The notes under the pieces were generated by a model. That model had not been told where the DNA came from. It worked only from the letters and a program-made list of their open reading frames with translations, and made no database searches. A program made the position numbers and the translations under genes. A stretch of 64,000 nt of DNA. Origin: Apus apus (lineage: Eukaryota; Chordata; Aves; Apodiformes; Apodidae). The stretch covers positions 53,451,290 through 53,515,289 of the forward strand of contig NC_067282.1 of assembly GCF_020740795.1 (NCBI RefSeq), given 5' to 3'. Shown here in pieces: positions 51,656-62,557 of the stretch (positions are counted from its first letter, which is position 1; each line of letters begins with the position of its first letter).

Positions 51656-54410
51656 AGACAACCAAGGTGAAGTAGACAGATCCTGTGGGTCACAACTGGT
51701 TGCACAGTTGGTGTCAGCAACAGTCAGTTCTTGTACCCATGGGACTTTATCTGAGGATTCAGGACTACTTAGAAGAGACAGGCTCCACCCGGTCAAGAGG
51801 AACAAAAGCGTCTTTGCTAACACACAGGCCAGCCTAGGGAGAAGAACTTTAAGACAGGAACAACGCAGGAGAGATGCCAATCCACAGTCAAGTGAGGAGG
51901 CAGTGGACTGGGTTAGCCAGCAAAGGGTACAGGGTGATGTGAACAGAAGGGATCTTGTAATCAACAATACAGGACTGAAAAGGACATACTTCAAGTGTAT
52001 GTACATAAATAAGGAAGTACCTATGGGACAGCATTATGTGGAATGGTCCCATATGTTTTCTGGGAAATCAGAGTGACTGTGTGCCTCTCTGAAGTGTCGG
52101 AACACAAGTGTGTGCTACATAGGGAACAAATAAGGAGCATGAAAGGTCATATGCCATTACAGGGCTACAGTCTCATTATGTTCATGGAGATATGGTGGGT
52201 TAGCCCACATGATAGGAGTGGTGCAACAGGTGGATGCAAGCTCTTTAGGAAGTACAGGCCAAGAGCGGTATTGCTCTTTATGTGAAAGAGCAGCAGAACT
52301 GCACAGAGCTTTATCTTGGGGCATGTGTATGGGATAGGATTAGAGGACAGACCAGCACTGCCAGCTTTGGTGGTAGTGTTTGCTTATAATGAATATGATG
52401 AGGCCTTCTTCAGACACCTTGAAGAAGCCTCATGATTTCAGGCCCAGGCCCTTGTGGAGAGTTTTAACCATCCTGATTTGTGCTGGGAGGGCAACAGAGC
52501 CTGGCACAAGCATTTCAGGAAGTTTTTGGAGTGCACTGATAGCAGGGGAGGTATTGTGTCTGGGCCTCATACTTAGGAACAAGGAAAAAGAACTGGTTGG
52601 TCATGTGAAGATCAGGGGTAGCCTTGATTGCAGTTACCATGTGATGGTGGAGTGCAGAGTCCTGAGAGGAGGGGACAATGCAAATTGCAGGATAGCAGCC
52701 TGGGACTTAAGGAGACCAGACTTTGGCTTGTCCAGGGATCTGCTTGGAAGGCTCCTGTGCAGTACAGTTCCTGAAAAAAAGAGTGTACCAGCAGATCTGG
52801 TTAGTTTTCAAGGATCATGTCCTCTAAGCTCAAGAATGCCTCATTCAGTGTGTTAGGAAGTCACTAAAAGGTGTCAGGAGGCCTGCATGGATGAACAGGG
52901 AGACCCTGGCTAAAATCAAACATAAAAATGAAGCACACGAGGTGGAAGCAGATCAGGTGACCTGGGAGGAATATGGAGACACTCTCTGGGCATGAAGGGA
53001 TGGATTAGGAAAGCCAAAGCCTGCCTGGAGTTGAATCTGACAAAGAACATGAATGGTAACAAGAAGGGCTTCTACAGGAATATCAGTAAAAGAAAGACTT
53101 AAAGAAAATGTGGGCCTGCTGCTCTGTGGGAATAGGGACCTGGAGATGGAAGACATGGAAAAGGCTGAGGTATCCAGTGCTTGCATTGCCTTGATTCTTT
53201 TCTAGTAAGACTTTTCTTCAGCAGGCCCAGGCTACCAAGGTGAGTGAAAGTCGGGAGCAATGAAGGCTTAAACTCAGTAAAGGATGATCAGGCTAGGGGA
53301 CATTTAAATTAACTGGACATGTGCAAGTCCATGGAACCTGATGGTATGCACCCACAAGTCTTGAAGGAGTTGGCTCCTGTCACTGGAAGGCCCCTCTAGA
53401 TTATTTCTCAAAGGTCATTGTGATCAAAGAAAGTCCCTGAGAACTGTAAGAAAACAGATGTCATTTCTGTCTTCAGAAATGGCAATAAAGGACATTGGGG
53501 AACTACAGGCCAGTCAGCAGCATCTTTATCTCTGTAAAGGGATCAAGTAAGTCCTGGAAAGAATTTTCAGACACAGAAAGGGACTGGGGGTAGCCATACA
53601 GATTTATGAGGTGGAAATCTTGACTAACCTGATAGCCTTCTATGGCTGTCTTGGTGGGTGAGGGGAAATAAGTGGATCTTGTTTGTTTTGACCATAGTTT
53701 AGCTTTTTTCACTGTCTCCTGTAACATCCTCAGACAAGCTGGTGAAGTACAGTCAAGATAAGCGGGCAGTGAAATGGACTGAAACCTGCCTGAACTGATA
53801 GGCTCACAGGGTTGTGAGCAGTGGCACAAAGTCCAGCTGGAGGCCAGAGGTTAGTGGTGTATACAAGTGCCCAGTTCTGTGATCCTCAGTACAGGAAAGG
53901 TATGAACACACCAGAGTGGGTCCACCGAGACAGTCAGAGGGTTGGAGCATGTGACATATAAGGAGAGGCTGAGGGAACTGGGTCTGCCCAGTTTCAAGAA
54001 GAGAAGGCAAAGAGGAGACACCTTGTTGCTGTCTACATGTATCTGATCAGAAGCTGCAGCCGCACTCTGCTTGGAAGTGTACTGAGGTAGTGCAAGAGGT
54101 AGTAAACACAGGGTGGAGTCATAGAATCATAGGGATTGGAAGGGACCTCTGAAGATCATGGCGTCCAGGGCCTCTGCTGCAGCAGGAACACCTAGGGCAT
54201 ATCACACAGGAACGTGTCCAGATGGGTCTTGAAAGTCTAACTCTATCTAGATGTAAGGATTTTATTTAGTTTCTTAGACCACAGAGGTGGCCAAACACTG
54301 GCACAGGTTGCCCAGAGAGGTGTGGAATTGCCATCCTTGGAGAAGTGCAAGACTTGACTTAACATAAGTACACTGGACTAGTTGGTATCTGGAGATCACT
54401 TTAAAATATT
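51656..54410 (+). mobile_element. Degraded near-complete CR1 LINE copy
   Basis: From about 52.1 kb it carries a decayed endonuclease: 'ggatgcaagctctttaggaag', then a frame with RNKEKELVGHVKIRGSLDCS and WDLRRPDFGLSRDLLGRLL near 52.57-52.75 kb. Reverse-transcriptase remnants follow to about 53.6 kb. The C-terminal and 3' UTR regions lie at 53.9-54.4 kb ('aaggagaggctgagggaactg', 'gcacaggttgcccagagagg'). The coding frame is broken many times. The first part (51.66-52.05 kb) may be ORF1 or 5' sequence, but I cannot prove it. A second CR1 tail is inserted in the opposite direction at about 54,118-54,240. Confidence 0.85.
54118..54240 (-). mobile_element. CR1 3' tail nested in an older CR1 copy
   Basis: AGTCATAGAATCATAGGGAT followed by 'ggaagggacctctgaagatc' and 'gtgtccagatgggtcttgaaa' is a CR1 3' end in minus orientation. 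It interrupts a plus-oriented CR1 3' region that resumes with 'ctagatgtaagg' and 'ggcacaggttgcccagagagg'. The nesting shows this tail inserted after the host copy. Confidence 0.85.
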
Positions 54411-54685
54411 TTTTTTCTGCAATTCTACATTTTACGAGTGTTGTGATTTCCATTTTTACTTGTAACTGAACTAGGGACTTAAAAATATATTTGACATCTT
54501 CCTTGGAAATATTTTATTTTTAAGCAGACTTCCTGAACTTTCTGTAGCTTTCTACTCTCTCTATTTCCCTCCTTAAATGTACTGCATTTCTGTTATTTGA
54601 TTTCGGTATTATTCTGAGCACAAATTCTGTAATAAGTATCCTTGAAGGAAAAGAGACTTAAACATACTGATTTTTAACCTTCTAG

Positions 54686-54805
54686 ATATGGAGACTTGTA
54701 TGTGGGAGAACAATATGTCTTGATCTGAAAGATACATTCTGCAGCAGTCTGCTCATTTACAACTTTAGAATATTTGAAAGAAGATATGGCAGCAGAAAAT
54801 TTTCA
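54686..54805 (+). CDS. UBAC2: UBAC2 coding exon 3
   Basis: This 120-bp exon encodes exactly 40 codons, residues 54-93, beginning IWRLVCGRTICLDLKDTF and ending RIFERRYGSRKFS. The Trp-Arg pair at residues 55-56 corresponds to the WR motif in the first luminal loop of Derlins and related rhomboid pseudoproteases. The acceptor is TTCTAG|ATA and the donor TCA|GTAAGT, both phase 0. The sequence is very close to other vertebrate UBAC2 proteins, and no disruption is seen. Confidence 0.96.
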
Positions 54806-55228
54806 GTAAGTTCCAATTACTTTTTTTTTTAAAAGCAGAAACTTTTCTACACTGTTTAGTATCTTGTAGTCTTGGGTTAGTACTGCAGTTTTATTACTCA
54901 CATAGAAATACTTGTTAAAGGGTTTTAAAGGAAATGTGGCTTCCATAAATTTAAATTTATATTGATGTCTTTCAATTAGTGGATTATTCTAATTAAAGTT
55001 TGCAGCTATATCAGTTGAAAGTTATCAGACCCATAGAATTTAATTTTGGTAACAAATCTAACTCTTCATTCTTCAATGTCTTAACATGTGGATCTGGAAT
55101 TCTGTTGTACTCAGGATTTTATTTGTCTTAATTTAACTAATATAGTGTTTAAAAAAAAAAATTAGAGATATATTAAAAGCTTCTTTTTAAACTACTGAAT
55201 TAATTATAGTTAAATTTCTTCTTTCCAG

Positions 55229-55335
55229 TCCTTTTTACTGGGTGCTTGGATGCTCTCAGCTTTGTTTGATCTTCTCCTTGTAGAAATTGCTCAGTATATA
55301 TCTGGCATCACCATCAACAGCTTGCCTTCTGGTTT
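55229..55335 (+). CDS. UBAC2: UBAC2 coding exon 4
   Basis: This 107-bp exon encodes residues 94-128, starting SFLLGAWMLSALFDLLLVEI and ending NSLPSG, plus two bases (TT) of the next codon, expected to be Phe or Leu. Residues 94-117 form a membrane segment. The acceptor is CTTTCCAG|TCC and the donor GGTTT|GTAAGT (phase 2). The short intron 3 (423 bp) separates it from exon 3. Exon 5 and later exons lie beyond the window or were not found in it. Confidence 0.95.
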
Positions 55336-56159
55336 GTAAGTAGCTCCTAATGGATTGGGATTTTTGCATACAAGGGATTATTTTGTGCAGATCTTAATTT
55401 GAAACAACTATCTTCATATAACCCTTCAAATAAATTTACTTCTCTTTTGAACTATGGTGTAAAGATTCTTGGCATGACTATTATATTGTAAAACATTCAT
55501 TTCCGAGTTGTGATCTGTGGTTAATTTATAGATTACCCATATAATGATTACTTTCCATTTTGTTAATCCCTTTCATCACTACCAGCATGATTGAAACATG
55601 CTTTCCAGTGCACAAATTATTGCCATATTTGGTTTTGTTCAATTTAATAAACGTGAAAACTGAAATCAGATTGGTGCTGATTTCTTTCTTAAATCACAGA
55701 GATTCATGTTTTTATATTAACTTAAGAATTCATGTGCAGTTATATGCATTTCATCCTGGTATTTCATATGTTTGTGTTTCAAAAATTGAGTGCTAAAGCA
55801 TGGTGTTCCATTTAGTGCTTGAATCTGAAGTTCTTAAAGCTTTAGGACATGGAGTGGTTCAGTTTCAAACAACCTATACTTGAGATTTCTGCACCTAATA
55901 GGGAATGTACATGTTACAGTAGAACCACAGAGCTTGCAGAGCCTTTGTGTTTAAGCTTCTGACAAGTGAGATCAGCCTCATACAGACTTGAGTTTCCATG
56001 TGTTTCTAACGCTGAGGTAATTATAAAAGCTCTTGGAGTGAGATTTTTAATATTAAACACCATATTAGGCCTTCTACTGAGGCTCTTGAAAGTAGCTGAA
56101 GTGTGATTTAATAAGGAAGAAAAAGCATGTGTTTGACATTATAAAGATGTGGCTTTTGT

Positions 56160-56640
56160 ACTGTGTTAGTATTCAAAAGGTTCTGAAGCACGTCCAAAGA
56201 AGGGCAACTAAGTTAGTGAAGGGCCTTGAGAACATGTCTTATGAGGAGCGGCTGAAGGAACTGGGGCTATTTGGTCTGAAGAAGAGGAGGCTGAGGGGAG
56301 ACCTCATCACCCTCTACAACTACCTGAAAGAAGGTTGTAAAGAGATAGGGGCTGGTTTCTTCTCACAAGTAACTGGTGATAAAACAAGAGGAAATGGCCT
56401 CAGGCTGTGCCAGGGGAGATTTAAGCTAGACATTAGGAAGAACTTTTTCACTGAAAAGGTTGTCAGACATTGGAACGTGCTGCCCAGGGAGGTGGTTGAG
56501 TCACCATGTTTTAAAGTTGTCTGCATGCGGTGCCCGGGGACATGGCCTAGTGCTGTACTTGGTAGAATAGGGTTAATGGTTGGACTCAGTGATCTTGAAG
56601 GTCTTTTCCAACCTAAGTGGTTCTGTGATTCTGTGAAAAG
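56160..56640 (+). mobile_element. 5'-truncated CR1 LINE copy
   Basis: A continuous frame encodes the C-terminal end of CR1 ORF2 ([55 protein letters not shown]). The 3' UTR follows, with 'ttggactcagtgatcttgaag' and the terminal repeat TTCTGTGATTCTGTGA. The 5' truncation falls at about 56,165. Only this C-terminal piece remains, in a frame without internal stops, so this is one of the younger copies here. Confidence 0.95.
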
Positions 56641-57095
56641 GAGTCAAGAGCTTGAGTAGTACTGCAGTTCTTCATTTTTGCTACCTTGAAGTTTGTTGCT
56701 AGGACATGACGTAGGCTGCTAATGTGTCTGGACAAATTCAGTGTTTTCACCTGTGTAAAAGCATACTTTGTGCAAGAGTAGTGTGTAATAAATGTTCACA
56801 TCACACCCACAGGGAACGAATGAACAGATTGATTATTATGACTTTTGATGATGTTTTTATCTATGCCTGCAGAATGTTGTCAGTTATAAAGAAATCAGCA
56901 TCAAAAGACATTTTTCGGAGAATGAAATATGTTACTTTTATATGCTTTCTCTTTAAGTCATGCTAATATATTGATCTTGAGAGAATTAAGCTAATTTTAG
57001 AAGTGTGAGATATACAGTAGTTTCAGGAGCATTTGGCTGTGCAAATACAAAAAATTAGTATATACATTGCATAATAACTCTTCAGTGTTGTCTGC

Positions 57096-57101
57096 TTTAT
57101 T
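57096..57101 (-). terminator. Candidate GPR18 polyadenylation signal
   Basis: TTTATT on the plus strand gives AATAAA on the minus strand, about 290 bp past the GPR18 stop codon. It is the nearest canonical hexamer I see. Transcript ends are needed to confirm it. Confidence 0.4.
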
Positions 57102-57392
57102 ATACTGATAGTCATTTTTTCATGTCTAGCAATACTCACAATCTTTTGAGATTACAAAAGCATCAGAAGGTTTAACACTGATTCTAGATTTTAGTTCATT
57201 TCACATTTACAAAAGCTGTTGAGCAAGTATAAAAGGGATGCAATTATTCTTTTGTCATATTTGCAGTGCAACAAAAGTATCTGCTTCTTCTGGCTATAGA
57301 ACATTCTCCAGTGTAGTAAAAATGCTAGAATTTGGAAAAAAAAGAATCACTTGCTTATGCTATAAGTGTCCCCTGACATTTTTTTTGCCTTT

Positions 57393-58355
57393 TTATATCA
57401 TTTCACTGTTCATATTATTAAGTGATCTTACACTTCCAGTTCGAAAGCTTTTCCTGCGCACGCTTCGAAGGTAATTGCGATAAAGGATTACGCTGATGAC
57501 TCTTGCCTGAAATTGTTTAGAAACAATATAGTACAGTATAACATCCAAGCATGTACTGAGATTCATGAGAAAGGTGGTGAAGGCTGCCCAGGGATTGTAA
57601 GTTGTATTTTCATCCTGCAGCATCAGGAAGGCAAAGCAAACATGGAAGGGTATAAAGCAGATGAGTACTTGAGCAATCAGTGTTACTATAATTCTTATGG
57701 ATCTCTCCTTGGCCTTAGGCTTCAGTTTGGAAATCTTGCCATGGATAAAATTATAAATAATGACTAGGTAAGACCCCATCATGATGAGCAAGGGAACCAA
57801 AAAGAAAAAAATCAAGCGAGAAAAGTTCAATGTGTTTACTTCCTTTAAATGGATGATATCAAGCATTTTCATGCAGGTGGTGAAATTCAAGGCTTTGTCT
57901 GGATCAGACTGTAGAAACAGCAATGGGGATGTTGTTGCGAGGGTCATTACCCAGATTCCAGTGCAAGCTAGCACAGCTTTCTTGGTATTTTTTAGTTCTT
58001 TGACATGTTTGGGCTGGACAATAACCATAAATCTGTCTACGCTTATAAAAGTGAGCAACCAGAGTGCAATGGCTGGATAAAATATAGTGAAGGCACTGAT
58101 AATCCGACAGAATGTATCTCCGAAAGGCCACATTTCTTTCCCATAGTAGATTATCCGAAAAGGCAAGAAAAAGATAAAAATTATGTCAAGTAATGCCACA
58201 TTCATCATATATACAGTTATAGTTGTTCTCTTCTTGGTAGTGCAGCTGAAAACCCATAGTGCAGTGGCATTCACCAACAATCCCACTGTCAGTACAAAAC
58301 TGTAAAAGACCAACGACGCAATCCTGTATTCTTCAGGGTGTTGATTTCCAGGCAT
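57393..58355 (-). CDS. GPR18: GPR18, rhodopsin-like G-protein-coupled receptor
   Basis: An intact 320-residue class A receptor closely matching mammalian GPR18, a plasma-membrane receptor of lymphoid and myeloid cells. N-arachidonoyl glycine and resolvin D2 have been proposed as ligands but remain debated. Seven membrane segments lie at about residues 11-38, 46-71, 82-110, 124-148, 175-204, 214-246 and 253-279. Visible landmarks are the extracellular disulfide pair Cys83/Cys161, DRF at 107-109 in place of DRY, CFIPF at 233-237 in helix 6, and DVILYY at 271-276 in place of NPxxY. Possible N-glycosylation sites are NFT 157-159 and NTT 250-252. The C-tail is basic and serine-rich (RRKSFRTGSVRSL). 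The start at 58355 is supported by an in-frame TAA three codons upstream and by A at -3. The N-terminus is about 11 residues shorter than in human. The whole coding region is in one exon, antisense within UBAC2 intron 4. Confidence 0.97.
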   Translation of the reverse strand: MPGNQHPEEYRIASLVFYSFVLTVGLLVNATALWVFSCTTKKRTTITVYMMNVALLDIIFIFFLPFRIIYYGKEMWPFGDTFCRIISAFTIFYPAIALWLLTFISVDRFMVIVQPKHVKELKNTKKAVLACTGIWVMTLATTSPLLFLQSDPDKALNFTTCMKMLDIIHLKEVNTLNFSRLIFFFLVPLLIMMGSYLVIIYNFIHGKISKLKPKAKERSIRIIVTLIAQVLICFIPFHVCFAFLMLQDENTTYNPWAAFTTFLMNLSTCLDVILYYIVSKQFQARVISVILYRNYLRSVRRKSFRTGSVRSLNNMNSEMI

Positions 58356-58402
58356 TGTATTTTAATTGAATTTAGGAACAGTTGTTGCACTCCATAAATA
58401 CC
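58356..58402 (-). other. GPR18: GPR18 5' UTR portion of the coding exon, with acceptor and short uORF
   Basis: On the minus strand a pyrimidine-rich tract ending CTGTCTTTTAG|GG gives a strong splice acceptor at 58403/58402, 47 bases before the ATG. Between acceptor and ATG lies an upstream ORF of seven codons (ATG at 58395, TAA at 58374-58372, peptide MECNNCS). It ends 16 bases before the receptor start and could dampen translation. The acceptor predicts a non-coding upstream exon. Confidence 0.7.
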
Positions 58403-58749
58403 CTAAAAGACAGATAAAATAAGAAAAGTTCTCAGTCAATTAAAAACTTTTTAAAAAAACAAATATTGACGAAGGATGTGGTTTTGTGATGAGAATGGAT
58501 TGTTTAACTGTGAAACTGTGCTAGCTTTGTTGCTTTTTCTGACCACAAATACATTAATTTGCTCTGAGGGAAGTACCTGTACTGTCAGACTTGTGAGAAA
58601 CAGTATTTATAATTAGTTTTAATTAAAGAATTTTAATTAATGAAAAGATTTCTTATATAGAGAATCAAAAGTAAAGACTGACCAGTGACTTTGAGTGTGC
58701 TTCTGTAGCTGATAGATTGAAAAGATCGAAACAGCTGTAGTTGAGGTGA

Positions 58750-59420
58750 GAGAATTATTTTGGTGCATGAACAGCAGGACATGAGTGCAGTGTGCCCTCA
58801 TAGCCCAGAATGCTAACCACATCCTGGGCTGCATCAAAAGAAGTGTGGCTAGCAGGTCAAGGGAGGTGATCCTGCGCCTCTACTACACTCTTGTGAGACC
58901 TCACCTGGACTACTGTGTCCAGTTCTGGAATCCTCAACACAGGAAAGACATGGACCTGTTGGAGCAGGTCCAGAGAAGGGCCACTAAGATGGTCAGAGGG
59001 CTGGAACAACTCTCCTATGAAGACAAGCGAAGAGACTTGGGACTGTTCAGCCTGGAGAAGAGAAGGCTCCAGGGAGACCTTATTGCAGTGTTTCAATATC
59101 TGAAGGGGGCTTTTAAGAAAGATGGGGGCAGACACTTTAGTAGGGCCCGTTGCCATAGGACAAAGCATAGTGGTTTTTAAACTAAAAGAGGGTAGATTTA
59201 GACTAGATGTAAGGAAGAAACTTTATACAGTGAGGGTAGTGAAACAGCAGAACAGGTTGCCCAGGAAGGTGGTAGATGACCCATCCCTGTAAACATTCAA
59301 GGTCAGGTTGGACGGGGCTCTGAGCAACCTGATCTAGTTGAAGATGTCCCTCCTTATTGCAGGGGAGTTTGACTATATGACCTTTCAAGATCCCTTCCAA
59401 CACAGACTATTCTGTTATTT
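58750..59420 (+). mobile_element. 5'-truncated CR1 LINE copy
   Basis: The sequence encodes the CR1 ORF2 C-terminus (ALIAQNANHILGCIKRSVAS, then LVRPHLDYCVQFWNPQH and MVRGLEQLSYED). It continues into the 3' UTR ('gatgtaaggaagaaac', 'ggacggggctctgagcaacc', 'gatcccttccaacacagact') and ends near TATTCTGTTATT. It lies between GPR18 and its predicted upstream exon, in the orientation opposite to GPR18, and is therefore intronic to both genes. The coding frame is broken after about 130 residues. Confidence 0.94.
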
Positions 59421-60773
59421 TCTAAAGAAAAAATGTCTTCACGTTATCCCTGTTGAAAATTTAAAGACTAAAACTAGTTTGAAAAGAAATAAGGGAGCAT
59501 GGCATGTAGTGACATTTGGATAAGCAAAGTCAAGTATTGACTTTGCATTTTATCTGTGTAGGAGCTACTTAGCTCCCAAAATAATAGGTGAATGCTGTTG
59601 CTCATAAAAGACCCTAAAAAGCTGTCTTAATAGCTACATAGCTTCTAATACAGTATCTAATCTCAGGGTATCGGAACCAGCTACCTGACATATGGATGAG
59701 TTTAACAGATGGATAGACTTCCTATTTTTAAAAAAGTTTAAAATGGGAAGCAGCGCAGTCTCTGACCAGGTCCTGGGTGAACAGTATTTTTAGTGGGAAA
59801 AGTTGCTGCATGGTAGCCAGCTGCTCCAGAGCACAATTGTGTTGCTTGTCTCAGCTTGTTGGTCATAGGAGTTGAACATCTCAAGTGTTACGATGCAGAC
59901 TCAGGTGATGACAACAGAAAGACTATCCCCAGTTTACTTTGGAGCCATTTGAGGATGGCAGACTTTTGCTGGTGTTTGCATTGGTGCTTTGGTTAACCTG
60001 CACCCCCTCACTTTCCTGGCTCTTGCTGTGGTAACAGTTTCATGACTTTGCATGCGAGGTTTCCTCTTGTTTGGCCTTTTACCCAACCCTGTGGCAGCTT
60101 TGTGAAGAGGAGGACGAGGAAAGAGTTAGTTGTCTTGTCTGACCTTCCCACTTGAGATGGACAGCCAGGTAACTTCTATAGTATCAGTTAGGCACCAAAA
60201 CTATTCTCAAGAGGAGAAGCACATATAGTTCCTGTGTGTTTTATCTTCAGAAGTAGGGAATGCATTAAAAACAAAGCTTAATCTTAATGCTCGTCTGCTT
60301 TAGGCTTTCACTGTAATGTTAACAGGTACTTTTTTCAGTGGTATAGGAATACACAGTGGTTTGAATCAGTGTTTACTAATCTAGCATCTTGCTTTGAGAT
60401 GCAAATATTGGCTGTTTTTGAGGAAAGCATCCATGGAATAACAAATTTAAGTATGACCTATTAAATATCTCTTCAGGTTAGTTTCTGCCTTGAAATAAGA
60501 AGTTTGAACTTCTGATTTTCTTACAATTCTCCAGTTTACAGATACAAAAAGAAAATGCATACAAATATCTATCCCTAAACCTTTGTCTCAAAGATATGTA
60601 TTTTTAGCTGCATGAAACAAAAAGGTGTGTTTTCTAATTGGATGAGGTCATTATCACATGTAACACCATTCACATTTTGTATGGGAAAAGCTGTGTGTAT
60701 AATACTGATTAAAAAGAGCTCTGCAGGGTATCCTTGTGAATGCCTCTAAAATACCTAATTGTATGAAGAACAC

Positions 60774-60792
60774 AAAAAAAAAAAAAAAAAAA
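60774..60792. repeat. Run of 19 A
   Basis: A simple poly-A tract inside UBAC2 intron 4. No coding retrocopy precedes it on either side. Confidence 0.9.
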
Positions 60793-62399
60793 GGAGTGAT
60801 GAGAGACTTTATTGAAAGATAGATGACATATGCTTGAAGGAAGGTTTTTTTAGCACATGCTTGTAGCACAGTTGAAATATTATATGGCATACTGTCCCAC
60901 TTCCATTACTGTTGCATTAAATTGTCCAAATATTGCTTAACACACCCCACCCCCATACATTTAAAATGTTTTCTCTTTTGTTCTGTTTTTTATTCTCTTT
61001 TGCCAGTGATTGTATATGGTATAGTGCATGAGTACCTGTCTCAAGATCCTGACTGATTTAGCAGGTGAACTGTGTAGTAATGTATAGGATAGGTAGACTA
61101 ATTCACTTTTTATACAAGAATGTTAATGAACAGTGTGGATTTTGGATTTGTCCTTCTCTTCTTTGGACTTGCAGTGACTGTAATAGTTCCTGCTCAGGTC
61201 CTGTTTCCAAAATAAACAGCAGACTGATGTTGATGACAGGAGAGGTAGCTAAGCATGAGCTTCTGTCAGGAAAACTTGTGGTTCCATGCCTTGTTTGCTG
61301 GTTATTTCCAGTTTGTGCCAGTTTTGAGATAAATCAAAGAATGGAGCTACTTAACAAAAAGGGTTTTTTTGTTTCTTTCGTGTTGTTGAAGATGCTGTTT
61401 CGAAAGTTTATGGATTTAAATATATGTCAGTGTTATAATTAGGTATTTCTCCTAAATTTAACTTTTGAGAATCTAAAATTTAATGTTTATATAGGTGAGA
61501 AACAATGAGATTTAAAAAAAAAAATGTAGTTACCTATTTGCATTTATACATGAAGGCAGATGTTCTGCTTTTTCACCAGTACTTTTCTACATCGAGCTCA
61601 GGTTGGTATCTCCCAGGTCAACCCAAGTAGATCTTTGGGTGCCTCTGAATGGATATTTTGCTCTATTTTCTATTTTTCATAATGGGAGCACTTACTGGTA
61701 TTGATTGAAGTCCTTATTGAAGAGCCCAAGGAGTCACTGGTTACTGGATGCCTGTCTGTGTTAATTTTGAATTATTACTCTGATGTTGGTCCATATATTT
61801 TATCAGTTTTAATTTTTTTCATGATATCTGAGGTCCTGGATCTCTAATGTGGATTGTGAAGCCCATCTGTGTACTGTGTGTGAGAAGAAGGACTTTCAGA
61901 ACAAAATGAGAATTAAATATTTCCCTCCAGATTCTTACTATGAGTTAAGCAACAGTGGCTCCATTTAAAGGATTGTGTGCGTATCTTTCTTCTCAATCTC
62001 CTTTTTTTCTTTAAGTTTGGCTGTTCCTTACATAAACTCACATTGCCCTGAGGAGGACATGGCTTTCAGTGAAGTACAGGGAGACCAAGCAACAAGATTA
62101 AACCAAACTTTTTTCCTTTAGTGATAATGTACTTAGCAATGCTTATAGTTATTGCATGTTTTAAAATGTGTTAAGAACATAAACAACAGTATTTATAGTA
62201 CTATGCTTCTACAAATGCAATGTTTGGCTTTAAACATGATTTATAGAATGCTGCTGATATTTTGAAAGTGCATTGAAGAACTAGATTTCATTAGTTAGAA
62301 AAGTTCTGTGTTCAACTTCTGAAAGAAGGAAGTCTATTTTAGCAACATATATAAAACCCAAGTTACTTCGTTAGCATAGCATAATGGATTGTTACTCAC

Positions 62400-62525
62400 C
62401 TTCTGTGCACTAGAAAATTTCTTCAGAGATGCTTGTTTCATAGCCCCCAGAAGGTTTAGACTTCCTCTTCTCTGCTTCGCATGTGCTTAGCTGAAATAGC
62501 TCCTCTTTGCAGGCAGGAAACAATG
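62400..62525 (-). other. GPR18: Predicted non-coding first exon of GPR18
   Basis: Reading the minus strand, GTGCACAGAAG|GTGAGTAAC is a near-perfect splice donor at 62400/62399. About 150 bases upstream lies TGACCAATAAAAGCTC, combining a CCAAT box (62557-62553) with a TATA-like AATAAAAG, and a TGCGTCA element follows at 62530-62524. A start near 62.52 kb would give a first exon of about 120 bases, spliced over roughly 4 kb to the acceptor at 58402. Mammalian GPR18 likewise has a coding exon preceded by 5' UTR exons. This is a prediction from signals alone. Confidence 0.5.
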
Positions 62526-62557
62526 ACGCAGTCTAGCTAGTTCTGAGCTTTTATTGG
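62524..62557 (-). promoter_or_regulatory. Candidate GPR18 promoter elements
   Basis: A CCAAT box, a TATA-like AATAAAAG and an AP-1/CRE-like TGCGTCA fall in order within 34 bases on the minus strand, upstream of the predicted first exon. There is no CpG island, as expected for a tissue-restricted immune receptor. Confidence 0.4.

Larger units (their letters stand above)
48948..54685 (+). other. UBAC2: UBAC2 intron 2
   Basis: About 5.7 kb with consensus GTAAGA donor and TTCTAG acceptor. The left 2 kb is AT-rich and unremarkable. The segment from about 51.0 to 54.4 kb is almost entirely degraded CR1 sequence. Confidence 0.9.
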
